DNA of 64,000 bases from Bedellia somnulentella. Its lineage: Eukaryota; Arthropoda; Insecta; Lepidoptera; Bedelliidae. The notes beneath the pieces are model-generated. The model saw nothing but the letters and a program-made list of their open reading frames with translations. It did not search any database and was not told where the DNA came from. The number at the start of each line of letters is the position of its first letter. Position 1 is the first letter of the stretch. Below, one piece after another: positions 11,498-24,900 of this stretch. The DNA is taken from assembly GCA_963576735.1 (NCBI GenBank), contig OY755177.1, positions 9,796,001 through 9,860,000 on the forward strand. The letters are read 5' to 3'. The translations under genes and the position numbers were made by a program.

Positions 11498-14400
11498 GTT
11501 GGTTTAAAGCTTCATTAGTTTAATTTTCGAAAGGGTTTTTTAGAAACTTTTGGTTTGTTTGAAACAATGACTAGCTAGTTATAATAATTTGTTAAATATA
11601 ACGCACTCTCAGAACGAAAGAGCCTCAACTCAAAAGTAGTGATATTGAGTTACAATCCTAGAGAGACATTACATTTACTATTCATCGAATTGAGCATACC
11701 TTTCTCAATCCGATGAATAGTAAAACAAAGGCACTAATTGTTAAAAAATAGGATAGCGATTTTTCCGACCCCATAACAATAAGTGCCTTTGTTTTAGAAC
11801 ATACTTTTTTATGCCTCTCTTTGAATGTAACTCAGTATCACAATTTTTGACTTGAGCCTCTTTCGTTCTGAGAGTGCGATAATATTTGACAATGGTTTAA
11901 GGTTCCTTTAGTTTGTATTTACTGTCATGCAATCTACATAGTCGTCGTTTGCTTTAGCGGTACTTCTATCAGTATCGAGTTAATTTCTAGCCATGGCAAG
12001 ACGGGAATAGTCATGTTATCATTATCAAAATCATCCATTATGAGTTCTTTTTATTATTCTTTCAACAGTACTTAATTTACTTTGGTCCAGTCCTTTATAA
12101 TTTTCAATAGAGTCTGTTGAGAAACACTTTATAATAGTACCTACCTTACTCACGGCTATGCTTATCATAAAGGGGTAGCCGGAACTTAGGATAGAAAAAT
12201 TCTCAGCCCATCTATGTTTCTCTCCGAAGTTGTAGTAAATATTTTAAAACAATGGATGGATTCAATAGGTTGTCCAGATGCATCACCCAATACCAAAAAT
12301 AACAAACCTAGAGTTGAGATCCTTTTAAGTACAACTCACTAACTATAAAATATAGAGAGGATGGATGAAAATAAAGTATCGAAAGTGATATATAGAGCAA
12401 ATGTGGATGGTGTTGTTAGTAGAGAATGGCCTCGTAAAACGTTTCTAGGACAGATACAAAAGAACAAAAGAGCTCTTATGAGAAAAATAATGAATGTAAG
12501 TGAAACAAGAAAGATTTACTAATAAATACAGGGAAGAAAAATTTCGACACAGGCGGGAATCGACCCGCGACATCGGGTATACGCCCCCGTCGCTCTGCCA
12601 ATTGAGCTACCGTGTCAATGGCTGCCAGTGCGAAATTCTTCTATCCTTGATTCTTTTTACACTTTTTAAGTAGTGTTTGCGTTCCCTACCTCCGATTTTT
12701 TTACAAATTCGGAACGCCATTTGTCTACCTTTTCAGATAGAATACAAATGTTGAGAACGCCTAACTATCACATAATTTGAATGTTTTTGTTCATGAAAAC
12801 TTCATGTGGGGATTATTACTAATAAATAAAGAATAAATAAGGGAAAGAAAAATTTCGATACAGGTGGGAATCGAACCCGCGACATCGGGTATACGCCCTC
12901 GTCGCTCTGCCAATTGAGCTACGGTGTCAATGACTGCCAGTGCAAAATTCTTCTATCCTTTGTTTCTTTTTACACTTTTTAAGTAGTGTTTGCGTTCCCT
13001 ACCTCCGATTTTTTTAAGATCATGTTATGTGGTAAACGACAGTCTCTACCTTCCCCAATGGGAATAATGGGCGTGAGTATAAGTAAGTAAATATTATCAA
13101 AATAAACAGACCAATAGAAAATTAATATGGATGTTATTATGAGAATAAATTATTAGATAAAAAGGACAGGTAAATACTGTTTTGTACAAGTAGTAACCAA
13201 TTTATGACTATTTATATAGCATAAATTATACGGGTTTTCTCTCTTTTATTCTATTCTATTATCACATAAGATTGCCCCTATTAAAGGGAGTTTATAAATT
13301 ATTTAATGAAAACGTATGTTAAATAATAATATTTTTTGGGGTGAAAATATAATAAATATTTGATTGAGTAGTATTTTAAAATAAACACACTACAATTTTT
13401 CACCCTTCATAGAAGTAATTTGCATCTGGAAACAAATACATAATATTATTACTAGTTTTACATACTCGTAGACATATACACATCCATATATACATAAATA
13501 CATATTGCTGTGTAGTGTCGGCTTAGAATAGCACTACCCTATTTCTTCCGGTGGGTGCACGTAAGAGGCGACTAACGGTTTTGGGGCTTTTGAGGGATTT
13601 TTGGGCGATGCGGTTGGAGACCCATCACCAACAACCTTTATTTCACCATCTTTTCCCCACACAACTTCCAAAAGTGGCTGAGGAAATTTTGATTCCTTAG
13701 CTCTGGCTACCCCTTCTTGGGATTTATAGCCGTGAGTATATGTATGTATGTATGTATATACATAAACTTAAGGTTATAAATCCCAAAAAGGGCTAGCCAG
13801 AGCTTCGGAATGGGAAATTCCTCATATCAGCTACTTTTAAAAGACGAGTGGGGAAAAGATTGTAAAATATTACTTAAAAAGCCCTACACCTACGTGAAGA
13901 AATAGGGTAGTGCTATTCTATGCCGACACTATACAGGTTAATTATTTGTTTTAGGTATTTTTTGAGTGCTTTGTCCGTAAACTTTTAATTTGCCCAAAAC
14001 ACTATTTGTTCTAACGATGAAAATGAGAGGAGGTTTTGAATCCGCCGAGAGCATTTTTAATATATAATTATGCATAATTTCAATACAATAATGCGAATTT
14101 GATAAATTTTTTTGATTGGAAAGAGCTATGCTTTGTACAAAATAATAAACAATTACACAAAATAATTTGGTTATACAAATCTAATCACATGATTATCTTG
14201 TATGACTCAGAAATATCAATTCAAGACAAACTTTCAACACTTATGGTAAAGAACGAAGGGATAATTAAGTGCTCAATTGGCGATACTAATGCGTAGTTAT
14301 GAATAAAAAATAGTGAGATTATAGAATAGAATAGGAAAACTCTTTATTGCATATCAAAAACAAATTATTTACAAAAAAAATATCAAACAGTTTACAGTGA

Positions 14401-17400
14401 TTTGCCAACGAAATCTAAAAGTTATGAGACGATTGTCTTTAAGTCAAATTCTGAAAATAGTTGAGGATATCGTAGCATTAAGCCGAGTAGGTACAAATGG
14501 TTGATTTGATGGTGAGATTTGTGACCTTTTACGCTGTTCGTCATAATTTTATGAAAAGTCAAGTGTAACTTTTATTGTATAAATTATGTCAGTTCCCTTA
14601 TACGATATCATAGATATTGCCCTACTAAAATTTGGCCTTGATAAGTTTCTTACTAGCATGCATGCACAATATACTCACGCCATCAGTGCCTATTACGGTT
14701 GGCAGGGATTATCCATCGTCACAACTAGCCTTTATTAGGTATATGTGTGTCTGATATCCTAATGTGTCTTTCAGGAGGAAAAGCCGAATAGAACTCATGC
14801 GAATATCAGCAGCAGTAATGGGCATAGAGTTTTCTTATGCTGGAGAGACGGCCTTCGTTTCCCCGACCTTGCTACAGATTGGGGTTCCTCATCAGCAAAT
14901 GACCCTGGTTTGGGCTTTGTCTCCGCTGATTGGATTCTTTATGACGCCACTGCTGGGATCTCTTAGTGATAGATGTCAGTCCAAGTATGGAAGACGGAGA
15001 CCGTTTATAGTTCTTATGTCGCTTGGAGTATTATTAGGTAAGTTTGATTGAATATTTAGTCATGTGACGGAGTATTTATCCAAAAACGGCAATAGGCCTG
15101 CTCATAGAGGGCGTGAGTACACTGTCTTAGCAATACGTGGATACTCTGAACACTAGGTGACCACCAATAATGTCCCGTGATGTTTTTTATATATTAGTAC
15201 CTCTGCCATTAGGGTGGAGCGAAAAAAGTTTTTTTTAAAGTTTGTTATTCCTGTATTACCAATGATTGATCGATTGATGAGACCCATCACCAAAAACCTT
15301 TATTCTTACCATCTATTCCCCACTCAACTTCCAAAAGTGGCTGAGGAATTTATAATTCCTTAGCTCTGGTTACCCCTTCTAGGAAAATATAGCCGTGAGT
15401 ATATGTATGTATGTATGTATGTATGATCGACATTCTAAGAGATTTAAAAATAAAATTTCAAGTTCCTACCTTTACATCTTAAGGTGTCGCATCAAACTTG
15501 AAAATTGAAAAAAAACAACAAAATTCATTTATTGTAAAGTTTTTATTTGTGACAAAATTATTTATCCAAATGGGAATATTGAAGCCGAAATCAAGTATTG
15601 TACTTATGAATAGACATAGTATCCTAAATAAATGTATTTTAACATTCGAGAGATTCAGCTAAAGACTCTTCTTTTTTCTTAAAACTATGTGAATTTTGTA
15701 GTAAGTACTGGTATATCTTGCCTTACCTTTATCTTCTTGCAAATGATTCTGTCTCAGGCCAACATACATACATAAATATAATCACGCCATTAGTTCCTAT
15801 TGGGGTAAGCAGAGACAATCGATCGCCACTTTGTACGATCCTGACAAACCTCTCTAGCTTCGTTTACCTCCATCAATCTTCTCATACATGCTCTTTTATT
15901 CTTCTTACTTCGGACCTTTTCTCTCTTTTGTCTTTTTCTGGCTTTTTTTATCTCTGGCCTCCAGCCCACAAACAGATGAAGAAGCCCCAGTAAGGAGCTT
16001 GACAGACCGTTCTACTGCCTGAGTGTTGCAAGGATACTTTCCGATTTCAAATAATTTGCTTCCTGAGGAAATAACTCTTGAAATTTCTGCGTCACCATAT
16101 TTCATGGTCATCGGAGGTTCTGTTATTTTGTTATTTAACCAATCAATTAAATTATGATAGTTCGATGCATCGATTTTAAGATTTGTGTGATGGAATTCTC
16201 TTACTCCTTTCTTGTCTTTATAAATCTACGGAGTTTGGTTCCCTTATATGAGATTTATCATCTTGTAACATTGCTAGAAATATGTTTTGTCGATGTGCAA
16301 AGAAGGAATTTCTTATAAATAAAAGATGTTATTAAAGGAAAGAAAAATTTCGACACTGGCGGGGTTCAAACCCCCGACCTTCGGGTATACGCCCCCGTCG
16401 CTCTGCCAACTGAGCTACAGTGTCAGTTGGCATCCAGCGCGAAATTTCTCTATCCTTTGTTTCTTTTTTACACGTTCAAGTAGTGTTTGCGTTTCCTACC
16501 TCCGAATTTTAACTAATTTGGACGGCCACTTGTCTACCTTTTCAGATAGAATGCAAATGTTGGAAACGCCTAACTATCACATAATTTAATGTTTTTTGAC
16601 ATGAGGAATTCATGTCAAAAAACATTAAATTAAGGAATTTCTTTTAATAGTGTTTATAAAAACGCATTTTTAGTCATCAAGTAGATACAAACATCTTTGA
16701 ATCGTGCTAAATGTATGAATTAAACCATATTTGCAAGAAGGTTTTGTTTTTACTTTAAACCAAGTTGATAGACTTTCATAATTCTTGTTTTCTCTTTACG
16801 GCTGTTAGATTAAGGTAGACACTTTATACACAGACCTGAAATACATTTTTCGTTGATTCTTTTGGTTTTTTCAAAAGGTTTCCTTCCGCAATAGGGACTT
16901 TAATCACACACTTACGAACAATTCTGGATCAAAATTTACAAGTAGCGATGTCAAATAATTTAGATTCGGATTTTTTTCATTTCGAAGTTTCTTTACATTC
17001 TTGTATTTATTATAATAGGAAATCAATCTGGCAACTATTTGTTGATAGATTATAATAAGAATTGAAGCCTTATTCCAATTTTTTTCAACATCAGCAGCCA
17101 TAATTTCACACAAATGTTTCACAGCAGGATTTTCACCATTATTCAGTTCCAGTAAGTCATTTTTTAACCAAAAGTAATATTTTATAATATCACAGTAAGT
17201 TGGTAACACATTATCACTTAGATCGCCAAAAAAGGGGCATGGCGAATCTATCGAGATTTTGGCATTTAATTGACAAATAATCAGACTTTTTCACACTTGT
17301 CGTTACCACTTTTATGGGAAAGTTTCAGAAAATTATGCAAAGATGATCAAGTTAACTCTTAAATGTAACGTAAAATGTAAGTTTTGTTACATATAGATAC

Positions 17401-18933
17401 ACAATACAATTTATGTGCATGTACACAATAGACATAAAAGATTGTATTTTTTCCAAGTTACCCTCATAGCGCGCCACCTGAAGATAAAGTCGTACGGTTT
17501 TGATTTTTAGCATAAATAAAGCTATTATGTACGGTCATCCGTTAATGACACAAAAAAGATGAAGTTCCAAAAAAAAAAAAAAAAAATTCCCCAGATTCAC
17601 TCCACCCTATCTGCCATCCCTTCGTAGACCTACGACGTATTTGAATCTTTGATTGATTATTGTTTAATCGGAACGTCTACCACACGTAAATAAATCAGTG
17701 TGATTACTTTCTTAAAGAAACATGCATATTTACTTTCCGCATGTATGGTTATCAACATTGTTTTCCATAAAATCAGTATCATTATTGTCTTTGAGCTACC
17801 AGTACGATTAAAATAAGATAATGTTTTCTCGCTTGCTGTGTAGTGTCGGCTTAGAATAGCACTACCCCATTTTTCCGGTGGGTGTACGTAAGAGGCGACT
17901 AACGGTATTGGGGCTTTTAAGGGATTTTTGGGCGATGCGGTTGGAGACCCATCACCAACAACCTTTATTTCACCATCTTTTCCCCACGCAACTTCCAAAG
18001 GTGGCTGAGGAATGTATCATTCCCTAGCTCTGGCTACCCCTTCAAGGGATTTATAGCCGTGAGTATATGTATGTATGTATGTTTTCTCAACTTTTCATAG
18101 ATAAAGTTTCTTTAGCTTAAGCATGATATACCTGCGCCATTTTCCGTCACAACTATTTGACAAATCTATTCCACTTCTATTATTCATTCTATACTCTTAT
18201 AAATTTATTTAACAAAAAGAAATCTCACCCCTTACGCTGTACATTTCCGAAATTCATATTACGTTTTAGTGATTCAGTGTTCATATCGTCTAGTCCGTTC
18301 TGTCCTACCGTTTGTTCTACCGGTAGGACAGAACGGATAAAAATAGTCCGTTCTGTTCGACTACGCTGTCGAACAGAACGGACTACGAAAAAAGTGTCCG
18401 GTTTGTTATACCGGTGAGTTTGACAGGTAAATAGTGTTGTGCTACACAATAAATATTCTTGTGACTGGCGGGACTTGGGAAATTTTCACGAGTGAGAAAT
18501 CATCAAGAGATAAAAAAACATAGGTTTTTTTTTACCAGAAATATTGGAATAATGCAATGATTTTGAAATGTTTCCCTCCAACCATCTGAATCTGTACAAC
18601 TTAAAACAGACTAACCAAACTGTGCCCCACTGCCTAATGCCGTGTTGACCTTTATAAGTTGTATTTTATTTTATTATTTATTTATTTTGGACAAACAACA
18701 GACACAGACTAAATACATTATTTCTAATTAAATTACATGGTGAAATCAGTCTGTATCCAGAACTGTTCATCACAGAATATTTACATTTCTATTATTATTC
18801 TATTTATCTTATCATAATAAACATATTTTAAAAACTTATATGAAACTGAACTTTGTATAAAATATATAATCAGCATTTAAACATTATAAAGCTTATAACT
18901 AATACATCTATTAAATGGGATTGTGTTTATACA

Positions 18934-18977
<44 letters not shown>

Positions 18978-21900
18978 TGTGTGTGTGTATGTATGTATGT
19001 GTGTGTGTGTCATATACTAAAATTGATCATTTAATGGTATCATTTATCAGTATGCTTCGCTTGAGCTGGAGTTTAGACGAATTAAATATGTCTATAGAGC
19101 TGTAGTTTTTATTGTGTGATTCACAAATCCTACGCGCGAGGGGCGCGCTCGCCAGCCACCGTGCGGACGGGCTCCACCGCGAACACGGCTGTGTGCGGCA
19201 GCCGGCTGTCGGGCCGACGCGGGACGCGGTTGCCTATTTCGTTGGACAGGGGAATGCAATCGTAATGGTTAAAACATATATTATGGAGCGTCATTTGGTC
19301 AATAAGTTGTCGTCTGTCTGTCAGTGATTGTAGGTTGTATTTTTTAAGTAGATTAGTGTAAGACATTCTGGAATGATGAAATTTGTAGTGTATGGCTTTA
19401 AGGGCTTTTTTCTGTATGGATTCTATCTTATTGGAGTACTTTGAATAGTAGGGATTCCAAATCACGCTGGCATATTCCAACTGAGACCTCACCAAAGATT
19501 TGTATAAACAAACCATAGATGATTTCCTTTTGAAATGTCTTCCAGCACGCAAAATAAATCCTAGCATTTGATAGGCCTTTATACAGATAGCCTCTACGTG
19601 GGCATCAAAACTCAAGCTTTCGTCGAAAATAATTCCTAAGTCCCGAATTTGTGATACCCTCTCTAAGGGACAGTTATCAATATGGTTCCGGTTTTTGGTG
19701 AATGTTATTTGTTTACATTTGTTGTGTGCTAGGTATAAATTATTTTCTTTACAAAAACGACCAAAACGGTCCAGATCGGCCTGAAGAAGTTGGGTGTCGT
19801 TTATAGTTTTGATAGGCATGAATATTTTAAGGTCATCTGCAAATAATAAGACTCTGCTATTTTCAAAACACCTTACAATTTCGTTCACAAATAGTAAATA
19901 CAACAATGGGCCAAGGATAGAACCCTGTATCACACCGGAGGTGACCAGCCTCTTCTCTGAAAGGTGACTATCTACCCTCACTACCTGATATCGATTAGTC
20001 AAGTAAGAAACGAACCACCTTAAAAAGTTGTAATACGTTAGATTAAAACTATGAAGTGGTAAAATAACTTAGACATTTGCTTGCTTGCGTATTGCTTGTT
20101 TTTCGTGTTTTTCTTAGCATTCATGAAGCCATACATATATTTTTAATGAACTAGGACAATTGTTGACCGAAAATACAAAAGCCATTTATGTTTGAAAATA
20201 TGAATTTTATTGCAACAAAAAATAAGTAACTTAAATAAGTAGACATTTTATTACTATCGTCAGTAATAAAGTCACGAAACAAATGTGTTTAGGTTAGACT
20301 AGATTCACAAATTTATTTATGTACTTTACTTACTTAGAACTTTTCTAGCAATGAATAATTAAACATCCTTTTTTTTTTGAAAATAATTATGATTTAACTA
20401 ATTTTACACTACACATAGCAAAACATGAATGTTTTTATCAAATTAAAATTTGATATGGTCCAGCAAATAATCATCAGAGGGAGTGCTCTTTTCCATTGAG
20501 CTATCAAGATCGTTACTGTATTACCTCGGAAATAATTTGGGGCATTATTAATTTTTTTTATAGAAATTATTCTAAGTGTTTCTTTCTACTGATGTTTTTA
20601 CACTCTCGAAAATTTCACAAGTCCCGCCAGGCATTAAAAATACATACAAAGTTCAAAATAATTTCTAAGTCTTTTTACCCCTTTATGTTTTAAACATGGT
20701 AGAAATTTATGAACTATAAGTATAAGTTAAGTTTAGAAAATAATTTACTTATCGGACCTTGGTAAATACCCATCACTCAAAACAATCTCTTGTCGAACAA
20801 ACCGGACACTTTCTTCGTAGTCCGTTCTGTTCGACAGCGTAGTCGAACAGAACGGACTATTTTTATCCGTTCTGTCCTACCGGTATGACAAACGGTAGGA
20901 CAGAACGGACTAGACGGTTCATATTACCCACTTTCGGCTGGGTCATCGTTTTGTACGAATAACTTGTGAGGGACTTAAATTAATTCGGCTATATTCAATA
21001 ATCTTCAAGAAGTTTTTGTTTATCGTTACAAACCTTGATATATTAACCACCCATTTATGACTTAAGAAAAGCCCTGGTAAAGGCCCCCTAGTATAATATC
21101 AAGCCTCTGTACATCAGGGCCAGCGCTATTGCCCATTGAACTACCAATACAGTTAGTTTCACTGCTGCCATGTCAATATATTTATGAAAATATTATGTAT
21201 GTAAAAAAAATTCAGGCGTCTTTTGTAAAAAATAGTGACAGACATATTCGAAATCTAAGAGACAACAATAACATTTCAATACCCAAATACAGATTGTCAA
21301 AAGTAAATACATCTTTCATGGGGTTATGCGTGAAACTGTATAACAAAATGCCTGAGGACATTTCAAATTTATCAGAAACAATATTCAAAGCAGTAGTTAA
21401 AAGAAATGTTAGTTCGAAAGCCTATTACAATGTTAATGATTACATTAACGATGAAGTGGTTTGGTGTCATCAGGGCTCTGTGCAGGATGTTTCCGGGCTA
21501 ACACCAAATTTGTTATGGACGTAAAAAAAGATGTGTGTTGACTAGTTTCTTACGGGTTCTTCTCTCAACAAAACACCTTCCGAATCCGAAGTAAACTTAG
21601 TATAAGTTGAAATTTGACGTTTAAAAAACAAAGATTTATCTTTTTACTTTGAAATAAATGATTATTTTATTTTATGTACTGAACAGAATAAGTTTTTTTT
21701 AAATTCTACATAATTGCACACTTAAAATATGCAAATAAAAGATGTCTTTTCAGGTTTAATTTTAGTACCAAATGGGGAATCAATAGGCTACGCATTAGGT
21801 GATGACAGGCCCGGAAATATTACATCAGTACCTTCAGTGCTTGGTCCTCGGAGCTCCGTGTTAGAAGACGATAGTAATAAAAGCACGTCCCATGCTTGGG

Positions 21901-24900
21901 GAGTGCTGTTCACAGTTTTGGGAACTGTGTTTCTTGATTTTGACGCTGATGCTTGCCAGAGTCCTGCAAGAGCCTACTTACTGGATGTTACTGTACCAGG
22001 TTTGTGTGACTTTTAACTTGTAGAACTTTGGGATTTCAAGTCCGAGATTTAAATTAAACTTATCCATTTGTCGAAGAAATAGTTACAGAAAAAACACATA
22101 CCCCGGTAACAAGGGTAGCTTTAGAATTAGACTCAACCACAGTGTAGGCAGTGTAACTCTATAGTGTTGAGAAGATTGCATAATAAAGGATGGTTGGTGA
22201 TTGGTCTCCCACCACATCGCCTAACAATTTCTTAAAAATGAAGACCCAAGATTCTATGTTTGGTTAATTAATGGGAAGTTGCTATTTTATACCTTCACGC
22301 GACACAGCTTGAAAGGAGAAAAAAAAAAGATTTGAAAATATTTTGGTTAGTAATAAAAAAAAGTTTGTTGGTTACACATTATCATCAAAATGAAATATTA
22401 GGTTGGAAATTGAGCACAACAAAACACAACTCACATGATGCAGTTCACTCTTCTTCAGATTTATTCAAACAAAGCAATGACCGTGAGGACTTCAAATAAA
22501 TATTTTTAGGCCGACTTTTTATCTGGATTTAAGTGGGTCATCATTAATTAAATAAAATAATTCTAATAACATCTTATATAGGTAAACAAAAAGCATTCAA
22601 AATTTGACAGTTTTGTGTCATGCATAATATTTAAGTATTGTTTAAACACTTGAGAAGTCAAGATAACAGATACCAATATTAATGATATTGTCAACCCAAA
22701 CTTAGTGTTTTCAGTTAGTGTTATATTTTATTTGGATTTATTTGTATATCCTAGTTTTTTTTAGTTGCCGTGTAGTACCGGTTTAGAATGTCGCTACCCC
22801 TTTCTACCCACGGGTGTCGTAAGAGGCGACTAAGGGTATTGGGGCTTTTTATTGGATTTTTGGGCGATGCGGTTGGAGACCCATCACCAAAAACCTTTAT
22901 TATCACCATCTTTTCCCCACTCAACTTCCAAAAGTGGCTGAGGAATTTATAATTCCTTAGCTCTGGTTACCCCTTCTAGGGAAATATAGCCGTGAGTATG
23001 TATGTATGATGTAGTTTTTTTAATGTATGGCTAAATGAGTCCGTTGAGTTCCATTCATAATATTGGAGATATTCTACATTATTAGTCTCATTAGAATCAG
23101 AATTGTGTTCCTCTAAAGATACTAGACTTTCTTTTGTGGTGAATGATGAAGTAAATAACCTTTCGCATTATAGTATCAATGCTAATATGGAGATTGATTG
23201 TTTATCGACGCTAGTTCATTAATTATTTCACAGGACAAGCAGTTGAATTTCAAACCTTTGAATAAGGTATCCACTGTGAACTGTAACTCAATTCAAAGGG
23301 TGGCGTCATCATTTCACAAGGGAAACCTTATTAAAACTAAGTACATAACTAAATAATAGGTTGGTAAAACGGTCACCCATTTATAAGAAAGTCCTTTTTA
23401 TATGTCTAACCAAAAATCTATTTCAACAGCGAACTCTTTTAAAGATATTTAAACTTTTCTTAAGAGGTATTCTGAGAGTAATTCCCTTGACTTGAGTTGC
23501 CTTTGCTTTAGATATTTTAGTGGTTCGAAATATTCAGTCAATAAAATGTTTTCACTAAAAATCCACATAGTGAAAACCGCCTACCGACCCGACCTATAGA
23601 AAACTAAATATTTATTTGTTACCCAGTTCTTGATTTTATTACATTTTTTTAAGTGTATGTGTATATAGGTATATGATATCGAAGTACGCATATGCAAACA
23701 ACTTTCTCATAATTTGAAGAGATCCAACTAATATTTCTGGTCATTCCCTTTTTAGCTAAAGTTCTTCGGATAAAATAGTTATTAAAAACGAATCTAGCGT
23801 AGGTTTTTAATGGACCGTATATTGAATGCAAACTTTATTTATCCTTTAAACAAGCTTTATACTTTTAAACTATTATGTATTTAAACAATCCAGCTAATGA
23901 GACGAAAATTTAACTATTATACTATTACGACTATCATATCATCCCTATATTAACAAAGGATAAATTTTACATATATTAAACATAAGATTATTAATAATAA
24001 TGAATCAATTTTATTCGTGGATATTTCAGAGGACCATGCAAAAGGTCTTAGTACGTTCACGGTGATGGCTGGTTTAGGAGGCTTCATGGGGTACGGTTTG
24101 GGGGGCATCAACTGGGATGAAACTAGTTTGGGTGAGTACAATTGTTTTGGTTCCAAATTTTTAATATATCGTATATATGTCGTAGGATGATTTGATGTTT
24201 AGGTTTTTTGCAAAAAAACTAGGGATTTTGCAAAAATCCGGATAATTAGACAAAGGTTATAATATTTTCTAATCTTACTAGGTTTTTTGCAAAAAAACTA
24301 GTTGGTTTAGTAAGATTGTACTTCTTTAATGCTGATTGGCTGATTTCTGATTGCTCGCCTACTCTTGTTCTGATTGGTTCGTTATTGTGGTATTGAGATA
24401 CTATAGCTAGAGTTATAAAGGGTAAGAAATTACAATACTTATTTAATACTAGGAATTAAATAAGTATATTTTTTTACTATTTTGTTGGAGTAAAATTACA
24501 ATCACGTTCGGACATATTATACACAGATCAAGTTACCCCAAACTAAGTAACACTTGTATTATGGGATGCTAACTCAGCGATATATTCAATATAATATAAT
24601 ACACATTATGCTCATCACATAAATGTTGCTCTCAGCGGGGATCAAACCCGCAACCTCCAGACCGAAAAGCTAGTCACCTATCCACTCGGCCACGGACATC
24701 TTCAATATAGGTAGGAACAATAAAATAAGTACGTTTTAAATTGTAGTATTGAGGTATTATAGCTAGAGTTATAAAGGGAAACGACAATACTATTTTTCTA
24801 CTTAGGAACTTTTCTAACTAAAATTAAAATAACAATCAAATTAAATGTAGGTAGGAACAATGAAGTAAGTACGTCTTAATTGACAATCAATCAGAGATGA

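Larger units (their letters stand above)
18655..20040 (-). mobile_element. Jockey/CR1-like LINE fragment inside the TIR element
   Basis: The 5'-truncated LINE runs from about 20040 to its 3' end near 18655, where TTATTTATT repeats mark the tail. It contains the reverse transcriptase ORF at 19130-20002. A GT dinucleotide run lies in its 3' region at about 18938-19009. It probably inserted into the older TIR element. Confidence 0.75.
18287..20916. mobile_element. 2.63 kb DNA transposon with 120 bp nested-palindrome TIRs and 8 bp TSD
   Basis: The first and last 120 bp or so are near-perfect inverted repeats opening CGTCTAGTCCGTTCTGTCC. GTTCATAT flanks the element directly at 18279-18286 and 20917-20924, an 8 bp target duplication. 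Each inverted repeat holds two hairpins, one centred on an ACCGGT and one with loop TACGCT (stem at 18344-18361 and 18368-18385), sharing TCCGTTCTGT. A second inverted pair further in (GGCGGGACTTG near 18465 and CAAGTCCCGCC near 20620) supports one element. An 8 bp duplication is usual for hAT-type elements but these ends do not look like ordinary hAT ends. No transposase was found; the middle is a LINE. It lies in intron 2 of the transporter. Confidence 0.8.

Noticed and set aside
12545..12616. Functional tRNA gene (also 12856-12928, 16351-16424, 44556-44631)
   Set aside because: Arms are partly right, but the anticodon loop is not canonical, and each copy continues into the same conserved body, as in a tRNA-derived SINE.
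17657..17998. 113-codon minus-strand ORF; similar ORFs at 25260-25451 and 29710-29892
   Set aside because: These read through family A SINEs (shared VVGDG.PTA.PKNP peptide) and reflect repeat sequence, not a gene.
18287..18420. CRISPR-like array because of repeated TCCGTTCTGT
   Set aside because: The repeats alternate in orientation as hairpins within transposon ends, with no spacers, in a eukaryotic genome.
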